A stretch of 64,000 nt of DNA from Planctomycetota bacterium (lineage in GTDB: Bacteria; Planctomycetota; J058): NCBI GenBank assembly GCA_023954375.1, contig JAMLIC010000001.1, positions 434,001-498,000 on the forward strand, given 5' to 3'. This document shows positions 8,586-22,724 of the stretch, in pieces (position 1 is the first letter of the stretch; each line of letters begins with the position of its first letter). The position numbers and the translations under genes were made by a program. The notes under the pieces were generated by a model. That model did not search any database. It saw nothing but the letters and a program-made list of their open reading frames with translations, and was not told the origin of the DNA.

Positions 8586-10097
8586 CTACAGCCGCCGCCG
8601 CTTGACGATCTCGCGCCCGCCCGAGACCTGCACCTGCAGCTCCCCGTCCTCCGCCAGGAGCTCGTCGAGCGCGGCGCGGATGCACTCGGGGGGCAGGTCG
8701 AGGTCCTCGACCAGGTTGTTCAGGATCAGGAACTCGCCCTTGGGCTTGAGGTGCTCGCGCATGGCGTCCCGCGCGCGGTCGACCTTCTCGCGGTCGGTCT
8801 CGGGGTCGAACACCCGCTCGACGCCGCCCCAGCGCGGGTCCGCGACGAGGTGCCGCCGCCAGGCCGAGCTGCCCGCGCTCTCCACCAGGCAGACGAGCAG
8901 GTTGCGGCGGACCGGGACGCGCGCGCGCGCGTCCCGGCTCCAGCCCACCGTCGACAGCATGCCGACGTAGTGGAAGACGTCGTCGCGCAGCGGCAGGGCG
9001 TCGAGCGCCCGCTCCACCTCGAGGGGGCCGAGCGGGTCGTCGGCCCAGCGCTGCCTGACGAACGCCTCGAGCGGCGAGAGCGAGAGCGCCGAGACGACGA
9101 CCTTCAGGTCGCCGCGCCCGAACAGCCCGCGCTGGAAGACCTGGAACTCGCGCGTCTCGTCGAGCGGGATCAGGTCGAGGAGCGCCCGGTCGAAGACGCG
9201 GTGCCGCTTCATGACGTCGACGATCTCGCCGGCGCGGTCGCGCTTGAGGAGCGACCGCTCGCGCGGCCCCGACTTGTAGCCCTTGCCGTCGAGCGGGCAG
9301 TGGACGCGGCCCAGCCGCTCGAAGCCCTGCTCGAAGCGGCCGATGAACATCTCCTCGAGGGCGCGGGCCCGCTCGACGCTGACCGCGCCCTCGGGCGCCG
9401 GCGGCGGGGCCTCGCGCGCGACGACCGGCCGGGCGACGATCACCGGCGCCTGGAGCGGCGGCTGGAGCGCGGTCGGGCGCGGCGGGGGGGCCGGGCTCGC
9501 CGGCTCGGGCCCTGGTGCGGAGACGCTCACCTGCTGCTCTCCTCCGTCCTGCGCCTGGCTGGCCAGGATCGCCGCGCGGGGCGGGGGCGACCAGGCCTCA
9601 CCGTCCCAGCGCCCCTTGGTGCGGATCGCGTCGACCAGGTCGCACAGGCGCACCTGGCTCGGCTGCGGCGTGACCCCCAGCCGGCCGGTGAGCAGGTCGA
9701 AGAACGCGTCGATCAGCGCCTGGCGCTCGATCGGCTTGAGCGCCCCGTCCTTGCTGCACTCCTCGTAGAGGACGGAGAGCTTGTCGGCGAGGTGGGCGGG
9801 GTCCTCCTGGAGGAGGCCCAGCACCGCGCGGATGTCCGTGAGGGCGCGCGCGAAGCGCGTCTTCATCAGGTGGATCGCCAGGAGGACGTTGAGGATCCAC
9901 TCCTCCTCGTAGACCGGGGTCTTGCCCACCTTCTTGGGCGGGGGCAGGATCCCCTCGTCGACGTAGAAGCGGAGGGTCCGCACCGTCATGCCGAAGCCGA
10001 GGTCCCGGCTCTTCTTCTCGATCTCGGGGTAGCCGATGAACCTGGCCTCCTCCTCCTTCAGGATGCGGCCGATCGTCCGCAACTTGTTCTGGGTCAT
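8586..10097 (-). CDS. MerR-type DNA-binding protein with C-terminal winged-helix-like domain
   Basis: 503 aa. Residues about 15-90 are a MerR-type helix-turn-helix (IEKKSRDLGFGMTVRTLRFYVDEGI, then a beta wing and YEEEWILNVLLAIHLMK). A helical segment (95-160) and a Pro/Ala-rich linker (about 180-240) separate it from a C-terminal region of about 250 residues. The last 60 residues read as a winged helix (LILNNLVEDLDLPPECIRAALDELLAE). It is the promoter-proximal gene of the Vps4/Snf7-like operon and 10 nt upstream of the first filament-like gene, so it may control the operon. Winged-helix domains are also structural parts of archaeal and eukaryotic ESCRT-II and CdvA-type proteins, so a direct structural role is possible. 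ATG 10097 is the start. Confidence 0.75.
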   Translation of the reverse strand: MTQNKLRTIGRILKEEEARFIGYPEIEKKSRDLGFGMTVRTLRFYVDEGILPPPKKVGKTPVYEEEWILNVLLAIHLMKTRFARALTDIRAVLGLLQEDPAHLADKLSVLYEECSKDGALKPIERQALIDAFFDLLTGRLGVTPQPSQVRLCDLVDAIRTKGRWDGEAWSPPPRAAILASQAQDGGEQQVSVSAPGPEPASPAPPPRPTALQPPLQAPVIVARPVVAREAPPPAPEGAVSVERARALEEMFIGRFEQGFERLGRVHCPLDGKGYKSGPRERSLLKRDRAGEIVDVMKRHRVFDRALLDLIPLDETREFQVFQRGLFGRGDLKVVVSALSLSPLEAFVRQRWADDPLGPLEVERALDALPLRDDVFHYVGMLSTVGWSRDARARVPVRRNLLVCLVESAGSSAWRRHLVADPRWGGVERVFDPETDREKVDRARDAMREHLKPKGEFLILNNLVEDLDLPPECIRAALDELLAEDGELQVQVSGGREIVKRRRL

Positions 10098-10178
10098 GGA
10101 CCGCGCCCCGCGCCCCGGCCGCTCGTGGCCGGCGCACTTAACAGTTCTGACAGTCCTGCCAGTGACGCCTCACGCTGG

Positions 10179-10207
10179 ACAGTAGCGCCGGGAAGGTCGG
10201 GTGTCAA
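10179..10207 (-). promoter_or_regulatory. Sigma-70-type promoter for the Vps4/Snf7-like operon
   Basis: On the minus strand a perfect -35 TTGACA (10202-10207) is followed after 17 bp by TACTGT (10179-10184). Transcription would start near 10172, leaving a leader of about 75 nt to the ATG at 10097. That leader holds repeated CTGnCAG half-palindromes (10147-10162), possible operator or RNA-structure elements. No other promoter-like site of this quality was seen within the operon. Confidence 0.6.
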
Positions 10208-10239
10208 TCCGAAGAAGACGTCGTCATCTGCTGCTGATT

Positions 10240-10330
10240 GGACACGAAGGCAACGAAGGTGCACGGAGGTCACGGAGGCCCCAGGAGAGAACCTCCGTGA
10301 CCTCCGTGGACCTTCGTTGCCTCCGTGTCC
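10240..10330. repeat. Long inverted repeat, 'cacggagg' family, copy 1
   Basis: Two 39-bp arms (10240-10278 and 10292-10330) are inverted copies matching at 37 of 39 positions, separated by 13 bp. The arms are built from repeated ACGGAGG/ACGAAGG units. The element lies in the 415-bp gap between the divergent operon promoter and the giant regulator gene. Two related elements occur at 41674-41742 and 56171-56262. It could act as a terminator, a structured RNA or a palindromic mobile (REP-like) element. Confidence 0.85.
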
Positions 10331-10512
10331 CATTCCTCTGCCCGAGCGGCCGCCCATGTCCTCGGACGCCGGTTGCACGGACCGATGGCCCCGGGTACGC
10401 TGCGTTTTCCAAAATTGGGTACGCGGGCTCGCGCTGGTCTTACTCCCGGGCCCGTCGGTGCTCGCGGCTAAAGTGACGTCGGCACGTCGCGTCTCGGGGG
10501 GCGCTCTTCCGG

Positions 10513-17194
<6,682 letters not shown>

Positions 17195-17336
17195 GCCTCG
17201 TCTTCCCTCCTCCCGCCGCGCTCCACGCGCTCGCGTGCGCGCCCGGGGCGCGGGCGCGTGGGACCAAGCGTCCGCAGCCCCTCAGACCCGGCGGGCCTGA
17301 TCCTAAGTCATTTTGTGGTAGGTCACCAAGCTGGGC

Positions 17337-17367
17337 TTGACAGTGTCATGCGACAGTGTCATATTTA
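17337..17367 (+). promoter_or_regulatory. MerR-type promoter with 19-bp spacer and tandem dyad operators
   Basis: A perfect TTGACA (17337-17342) and TATTTA (17362-17367) are separated by 19 bp, the over-long spacing typical of promoters twisted by MerR-family activators. The spacer region holds two near-identical dyads, TGACAGTGTCA (17338-17348 region) and CGACAGTGTCA (17351-17361). The MerR-type gene begins only about 6-9 bp after the -10 element, so the transcript may be leaderless and the protein probably autoregulates. Confidence 0.7.
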
Positions 17368-17372
17368 GCCTC

Positions 17373-18032
17373 GTGGTGATCGAGGCGACATGGACGCTGG
17401 AAGAGCTGGGCGCCCGCGTGAAGGACGCGCTGGCGACGGGCTACGTCCCGCCGGGCAGCGCGCGGGTGCGGGCGGTGCCCGACCCGCGCACGATCCGCTA
17501 CTACACGACGCTGGGCCTGATCGACCGGCCGGCGCTGCAGGGGCGCACGGCGCTCTACGGCGAGCGGCACCTCCTGCAGCTCGTCGCGATCAAGCGCCTG
17601 CAGGCCGACGGCCTCTCGCTCACGCAGGTGCAGGAGCGCCTGGCCGGCCTGCCCGAGCACGAGCTGCGCGCGCTGGCGCGGGTGTCGGCCACCGCCCCGT
17701 CGCCCGCGCGCGCGGCGGCCCCCTCGCCGCAGCCGACCGCGCGCCGCGACTTCTGGCGCGACGTGCCCGAGGCGGCGCCCGAGCCGACCTCCGACCTCGC
17801 GCGCGAGCCGGCCGCCGACCACCCTGCGGGGTCGGCGCGGCGGCTCGTCGGGCTGGAGCTCGGACCGGGCGTGACGCTCCTGCTGACGGAGCGTCGCACG
17901 CCGGACGACGACGACGTGCAGGCGCTCCGCGCGGCCGCCGGGCCGCTGCTGCGGGCGCTCGAGGACCGCGGGCTCCTGCCGGGGCCGAACGACGAAGGAG
18001 TGGACGATGACGACGCTGACGCTGCTCGATGA
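17373..18032 (+). CDS. MerR-family transcriptional regulator
   Basis: 219 aa from GTG 17373. The in-frame TTG at 17337 would begin inside the promoter -35 box and is rejected. Residues about 5-75 form a MerR winged helix: WTLEELGARV, then DPRTIRYYTTLGLIDRP, a wing, and YGERHLLQLVAIKRLQADG. The C-terminal half is Pro/Ala-rich, then has a short strand-rich segment (LELGPGVTLLLTE) and an acidic end. There is no cysteine cluster of the metal-binding MerR type. Its 3' end overlaps the VIT-VWA gene start by 26 bp, so the two are translated from one message. It probably controls that gene and itself through the tandem dyads upstream. Confidence 0.8.
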   Translation: MVIEATWTLEELGARVKDALATGYVPPGSARVRAVPDPRTIRYYTTLGLIDRPALQGRTALYGERHLLQLVAIKRLQADGLSLTQVQERLAGLPEHELRALARVSATAPSPARAAAPSPQPTARRDFWRDVPEAAPEPTSDLAREPAADHPAGSARRLVGLELGPGVTLLLTERRTPDDDDVQALRAAAGPLLRALEDRGLLPGPNDEGVDDDDADAAR

Positions 18033-20772
18033 GGCGGAGTGGAGGGGCTGCTGCCCCGTGGCCGACGAGCCCGGCGTGGGCGCGCTCTCCACGCCCCGGG
18101 GGAACCTGCCGCTCCGGCTGCTCGACGTGCACGCCCGGGTGACGGGCCTGTTCGCCGAGACGACCGTGCGGCAGACCTTCGTCAACACGCTCGGGGTGCC
18201 GCTCGAGGCGACCTACATCTTCCCGCTGCCCGACCGCGCCGCGGCCACGCGCTTCCGCCTCGAGGTGGGCGAGCGCGTCGTCGAGGGCGAGCTGCAGGAG
18301 CGCGGCAAGGCGCGCGCCACCTACGACCAGGCCCTCCGCACCGGCCACCGGGCGGCCATCGCCGAGGAGGAGCGGCCCGGCGTGTTCACGATGCGCGTCG
18401 GCAACCTGATGCCCGGCGACGAGGCCACGGTCTGGCTGACGCTCACGGGCCCCGTGCCGTTCGCGGACGGCGAGGCCACCTTCCAGTTCCCGCTCGTCGT
18501 CGCCCCGCGCTACATCCCCGGCGCCGCGCTCGGCGGCGAGCAGGCGGGCGACGGCGTGGCGCAGGACACCGACGCCGTCCCCGACGCCTCGCGGATCTCG
18601 CCGCCGGTCCTGCTCCCCGGCTTCCCGAACCCGGTGCGCCTCTCGATCACCGTCGACCTCGACCCGGCCGGGCAGGCGCTCGGCCGGGTGCGCTCGAGCC
18701 TGCACGCCGTGTCGACCGACCCGACGGGCGAGGGCCGGGTGCAGGTGCGGCTGGTCCCGGGCGAGCGCCTCGACCGCGACTTCGTCCTCCGCTACGCCCT
18801 CGTCGCCGACGACCTGCGACCGTCGCTCGTCCTGGCGCCGGACGAGGGTGATGCGGCGACCGGCACCTTCTGCCTGACGATCGTCCCGCCGGCCGAGGCG
18901 GCGCGCGAGCGCCGGCCGAAGGACGTGGTCCTCCTCCTCGACCGCTCGGGGAGCATGGAGGGCTGGAAGATGGTCGCCGCCCGCCGGGCGACGGCGCGGC
19001 TCGTCGACTCGCTCGGCCCGCAGGACCGCTTCGCCGTCTACGCCTTCGACGACCAGCTCGGGGCGCCGGCGACCCTCGGCGCCGACCTGGTGCTCGCCCA
19101 GGACCGCAATCGCTACCGCGCCGTCGAGTGGCTGGCGAAGCTCGAGGCGCGCGGCGGGACCGAGCTGGCGCACCCGCTCCGCAAGGCCGCCCGGACCCTG
19201 CTCTCGGCCACGAGCGTCGGCGAGGTGCGCGACCGCGTGGTCGTGCTCGTGACGGACGGGCAGGTGGGCAACGAGGACCAGATCCTGCGCACGCTGGGCG
19301 ACGACCTGGGGCGCCTGCGCGTCTTCACGCTCGGGATCGACCAGGCGGTCAACGCCGCCTTCCTGCGCCGCCTGGCGGCGCTCGGCGGCGGCGCCTGCGA
19401 GCTGGTCGAGAGCGAGGACCGCCTCGACGAGGTTATGGACAAGGTCCACGCCCGCATCGACGCGCCCGTGCTCTCCGACCTGCGCCTCGAGGCCGCGGGC
19501 GGGCTCGAGCTCCTGGCCGACTCGGTCGTCCCCGCGCGCCTCCCGGACCTGTTCGCCGGCGCGCCGGTGACGGTCCTCGGCCGCTGCCGCGGTCGCGCCG
19601 GGACGCTCACGGTGCGCGGCGTCGACCAGGCCGGGCTGCGCTTCGAGCAGACGCTCGCGGCGGTCCCGGCCGCCCGGGCCGGCGCCCTCGCGGCCGCCTG
19701 GGCCCGCGGGCAGGTCCGCCAGCTCGAGGACCGCTACCTCGTGGCCCCTGGCCACGAGCGCGCGGCGCTCGAGCGACGGCTGGTCGAGGTGTCGCTGCGC
19801 TGGAGCGTCCTCTGCCGCTTCACCGCCTTCGTGGCCGTCGACCGCGCCGAGGTCGTCAACGAGGGCGGCGGCGTCCACCGCGTGACCCAGGCGGTCGAGC
19901 AGCCGGCGGGCTGGGGCGAGCAGGCCGACGGCCGCGCCCGCCACGCCAACAAGCACTTCGCGCCGCCGCGCCGCCCCGCCCCGCGGCCGGCCTTCGACGA
20001 CGACGAGGGCGCGTTCGGCGGCGGCGCCTCGTTCTCGGTGGTCTCCTTCTCCGGCGCGCCGTCGGCCCCCGCGGCCGGGCGGGCCTTCGCGCCTCCGGGC
20101 GGGGCGGCGTTCGGCCCGGCGCAGTCGGCCGACCCCTTCGCCGCAGACGGCGACTCGCTCGAGCTGGAGGGCGAGACGTTCGAGTGCGCCATGCCCCCGT
20201 TCGGCGCGGACGTGGCGCGGGGCGAGGCGGCCATGGACCCGTTCGCCGCGCCCCCCGGCGACCCGTTCGCCGCGCCCCCGGGCGACCCCTTCGCGGGCGA
20301 CCCGTTCGGTGACCCGGGCGCGCCGCCGGCGCCGCGCGCCCGGCTCGGGGCTCCCATCCCGCTCCGGTCCATGCGGCAGGCGGACTCGGCGCCGCCGGCC
20401 GAGGGCGCGGACCTGCCGCTCGACGGCTACCGCCGGCGGGCCGAGGACCTCGTGACGCTCCTGGCCGGGCGGATCTCGTCGAGCATCGAGCGCCAGCGCG
20501 AGCTGGGCCGGCTCGTCGTCCTGCTGCGCCGGCTGCTCGAGGACCTGCGCTCGGTCGGCGCGCCGGCGCACCTCGTGCGCCCGCTCGACGACCTCGCCCG
20601 GGAGCTCGAGGTGATCCAGCGCCACGCCGCCGGGCAGCTCGACGACCGCGAGCTCGAGCGCCTGTGGGAGCGGGCCGGCGAGGTGCTGCGCGCCTACGTG
20701 CGCGGCGGGGGCGGCGCGTCGCCGCCCCCGCCGCCGGCGACAGGCGGCGGCCGGCGCGCCTTCTGGAAGTGA
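18007..20772 (+). CDS. VIT-VWA domain protein
   Basis: 921 aa, start ATG 18007 after the ribosome site GGAG. Residues about 25-150 are a VIT (inter-alpha-trypsin inhibitor) domain with the ATYIFPLPDRAA and ERGKARATYDQAL signatures. Residues about 305-480 are a von Willebrand A domain with an intact MIDAS (D312-R-S314-G-S316) and VTDGQVGNED. The C-terminal 250 residues are low complexity, with repeats of DPFAAPPG and a final helical segment. No signal peptide or membrane helix is seen, so a cytoplasmic, metal-dependent adhesion or scaffold role is likely. It is co-transcribed with the overlapping MerR regulator. A second VIT-VWA gene of different length lies at 60138-62357. Its substrate is unknown. 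Confidence 0.85.
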   Translation: MTTLTLLDEAEWRGCCPVADEPGVGALSTPRGNLPLRLLDVHARVTGLFAETTVRQTFVNTLGVPLEATYIFPLPDRAAATRFRLEVGERVVEGELQERGKARATYDQALRTGHRAAIAEEERPGVFTMRVGNLMPGDEATVWLTLTGPVPFADGEATFQFPLVVAPRYIPGAALGGEQAGDGVAQDTDAVPDASRISPPVLLPGFPNPVRLSITVDLDPAGQALGRVRSSLHAVSTDPTGEGRVQVRLVPGERLDRDFVLRYALVADDLRPSLVLAPDEGDAATGTFCLTIVPPAEAARERRPKDVVLLLDRSGSMEGWKMVAARRATARLVDSLGPQDRFAVYAFDDQLGAPATLGADLVLAQDRNRYRAVEWLAKLEARGGTELAHPLRKAARTLLSATSVGEVRDRVVVLVTDGQVGNEDQILRTLGDDLGRLRVFTLGIDQAVNAAFLRRLAALGGGACELVESEDRLDEVMDKVHARIDAPVLSDLRLEAAGGLELLADSVVPARLPDLFAGAPVTVLGRCRGRAGTLTVRGVDQAGLRFEQTLAAVPAARAGALAAAWARGQVRQLEDRYLVAPGHERAALERRLVEVSLRWSVLCRFTAFVAVDRAEVVNEGGGVHRVTQAVEQPAGWGEQADGRARHANKHFAPPRRPAPRPAFDDDEGAFGGGASFSVVSFSGAPSAPAAGRAFAPPGGAAFGPAQSADPFAADGDSLELEGETFECAMPPFGADVARGEAAMDPFAAPPGDPFAAPPGDPFAGDPFGDPGAPPAPRARLGAPIPLRSMRQADSAPPAEGADLPLDGYRRRAEDLVTLLAGRISSSIERQRELGRLVVLLRRLLEDLRSVGAPAHLVRPLDDLARELEVIQRHAAGQLDDRELERLWERAGEVLRAYVRGGGGASPPPPPATGGGRRAFWK

Positions 20773-20824
20773 GCCGGGCCGGGGGGGCAGGGTCGGCGGG
20801 CCGACGGGCGCAGGAGCCACGCGC

Positions 20825-21013
20825 GTGACGGACGAGCGAGACGACGACGACCTCCCGGCGACCGCGCGGGGCGACGACCTGCGGCGCCTGCTGCGCGACG
20901 GGGCGACCCCCCGGCCGCCCCGCCCCGACGAGCTGGCGCGCTTCCTCGCCACCGCCCTCGCGCCGTCGCCGGCGGCGGGCGAGGGCCCCGGGGAGGCGCG
21001 CCGGGGGGCCTGA
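20825..21013 (+). CDS. Small hypothetical protein
   Basis: 62 aa from a GTG, 52 nt after the VIT-VWA stop. The acidic N-terminus (TDERDDDDLPA) and a DDLRRLLRDG helix are followed by PRPDELARFLATALAP. The family is not recognised. Its position mirrors the 73-aa gene at 62923, which also follows a VIT-VWA locus. It ends immediately before a strong inverted repeat. Confidence 0.45.
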   Translation: MTDERDDDDLPATARGDDLRRLLRDGATPRPPRPDELARFLATALAPSPAAGEGPGEARRGA

Positions 21014-21019
21014 CCGTGA

Positions 21020-21103
21020 GGCGAGGGCGCGCGCGCGCCCCTGCACCCCTCGAGGGGCCCGCTGGGTGCGCGGGCCTCGCCGGGGCGCGCGCGCGCCCTC
21101 GCC
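21020..21103. repeat. Perfect 22-bp inverted repeat (terminator or cruciform candidate)
   Basis: Arms 21020-21041 and 21082-21103 are exact inverse complements over 22 bp. The 40-bp loop itself contains the palindrome CCCCTCGAGGGG. It sits between the small gene stop (21013) and the ATG at 21135. It has no T-run, so it is not a classical intrinsic terminator, but it would form a very stable RNA hairpin. Confidence 0.8.
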
Positions 21104-21134
21104 CCCCCCGGGCCGGGGCGACTACGCCTCCTGC

Positions 21135-21938
21135 ATGCGCTGGGCGCTCTTCGCCGCGGTCCTGCTCCTCTCGGTCGCCGGCTTCGCGCTGGGCGCGTGG
21201 CTGGGGGGCAAGAGCAAGCGGGTGGCCACGACGACCGTGGCGCTCGGGCTGCTCGCGCTCTTCGCGCGCACGGCGACCCGTTACCTGCCCCATCTCGAGT
21301 ACCACCTCCTGCCCTTCGACTGGTACGCCGTCGTCCACCCGTGGTGGGTCATCCCGGCCGCCTTCCTCACGCTGGGCGTCGGGACGCGGCAGATGAGCAC
21401 GCGCAACGGGCGCGTCCTGGTCGGCGTCTTCGCCGGCGCGCTGTTCCTCGTGTGCCTGCAGCGCCTCTGGATCACGGCGCGCTTCGACCCGGCGACCGTC
21501 CACGGGCGCCTGAACCGCGAGGGACTCTGCATCCAGTCGACGGACTACTCCTGCGGGGCCGCGTCGGCCGTCATGCTCCTGCACCAGGTGGGCGTCGCGT
21601 CGACCGAGCGCGAGATGGCCGAGCTGTGCTGGACCAACGGGCTCACCGGCACCGACGAGTTCGGCGTGTGCATGGGCCTGCGCCGCAAGCTCGCCGGCTC
21701 GGGTCAGCGGCCGGCGCTCGTCCGCTCGGACTGGGACGACCTCGTGCGCCGCGGCGGGCCGGCCATGGCGACGATCTACTACGCCTTCATGATCGACCAC
21801 TGGGTGCTCGTGCTCGAGGCGCGCCCCGAGGAGGTCGTCCTGCTCGACCCGCTCGCCGGGCGGCGGGTGCTCCCGAAGGACGAGTTCCTGGCGATCTGGC
21901 GCCGAGGGCTCGTGGTCGTGGAGCGCCAGGGTTCGTAG
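21135..21938 (+). CDS. Membrane-anchored C39-like cysteine peptidase
   Basis: 267 aa from ATG 21135. The longer frame from 21066 runs through the inverted repeat and is rejected. Three to four hydrophobic helices occupy residues 1-110 (ALFAAVLLLSVAGFALGAWL first). Then comes a papain-fold C39 domain: Q in CIQSTDYSC, catalytic Cys140 in SCGAAS, His222 in DHWVLVLE and Asp238 in LLDPLAG. This domain normally cleaves double-Gly leader peptides as part of ABC exporters. Here it is alone and membrane-anchored, with no transporter or peptide gene nearby, so the substrate is unknown. All catalytic residues are present. Confidence 0.85.
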   Translation: MRWALFAAVLLLSVAGFALGAWLGGKSKRVATTTVALGLLALFARTATRYLPHLEYHLLPFDWYAVVHPWWVIPAAFLTLGVGTRQMSTRNGRVLVGVFAGALFLVCLQRLWITARFDPATVHGRLNREGLCIQSTDYSCGAASAVMLLHQVGVASTEREMAELCWTNGLTGTDEFGVCMGLRRKLAGSGQRPALVRSDWDDLVRRGGPAMATIYYAFMIDHWVLVLEARPEEVVLLDPLAGRRVLPKDEFLAIWRRGLVVVERQGS

Positions 21939-22066
21939 CCCGCTTCCGCCCCGTTCGTAAAGCCCCGCTGCCTCGTCCGCCGCCGAACCGGGCGAATCGC
22001 CCGACCGGCGCGGCGCAAGTCGAGCCATCGCCGCTCCGGAACGGCGCCTGCTTCACTCCCCCACGA

Positions 22067-22720
22067 ATGACCCTCCGCATCGACGTCTCGCTGCGTGACG
22101 CGCTCCTCTCGTCGCACACCTTCGCGGACCGGGAGCGGATCACGATCGGGCGCCACCCCTCGTGCGACGTGGTGATCGACAACCTGGCCCTCTCCCGCGA
22201 GCACGCCGCGATCACCTGGGACCACGGCGAGTGGGTCGTGCGCGACCTCGGGAGCCGCAACGGCGTCTACGTCAACGGGACGCGCAAGCCGGTGCACGCC
22301 CTTGCCTCGGGCGACGTGATCGGCCTGGGCAAGTACGCGCTCGCGGTCTCGCTCACCGGCGGCCACGCTCCGGAGCGCCGCGCGGCGTGGACGGACCCGG
22401 GCGCCGCCGCCGGCGCGCACCTCGTCGTCAAGGGCGGCGGGGCCGGCGGCGTCTTCTCGCTCGCGCGCGACGTGTTCAGCATCGGCGGCCACAAGAGCTG
22501 CGAGCTGCGCCTGCCGGGCGCGCTCGCGCCGCGCCGTCTGGCGCTGATCCTGCGCGGGCTGGGCGGCTACAGCCTGGTGAACGTCTCGGCGCGCGCCGAG
22601 GCGGTGTGGAAGAACGGCAAGCCGGTCGCCGACCGGTGCTGGCTCGAGGACGGCGACCGCCTCGAGCTCCTCGACGTGCTCTGCAGGTTCGCGACGGGCC
22701 CGGCCGGGCAGGCGGGGTGA
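22067..22720 (+). CDS. FHA-domain protein with tandem FHA-like modules
   Basis: 217 aa, start ATG 22067. Residues 15-100 are a canonical FHA domain (ITIGRHPSCDVVI, LSREHAAI, DLGSRNGVYVNG), a phosphothreonine-binding fold. The second half (residues about 120-215) repeats a weaker version (FSIGGHKSCELRLPG, LEDGDRLELLDV), lacking the SxxH and NG motifs. It precedes another FHA gene by only a few nucleotides, so both probably act as readers of Ser/Thr kinase signalling. No membrane segment is seen. Confidence 0.88.
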   Translation: MTLRIDVSLRDALLSSHTFADRERITIGRHPSCDVVIDNLALSREHAAITWDHGEWVVRDLGSRNGVYVNGTRKPVHALASGDVIGLGKYALAVSLTGGHAPERRAAWTDPGAAAGAHLVVKGGGAGGVFSLARDVFSIGGHKSCELRLPGALAPRRLALILRGLGGYSLVNVSARAEAVWKNGKPVADRCWLEDGDRLELLDVLCRFATGPAGQAG

Positions 22721-22724
22721 GGTG

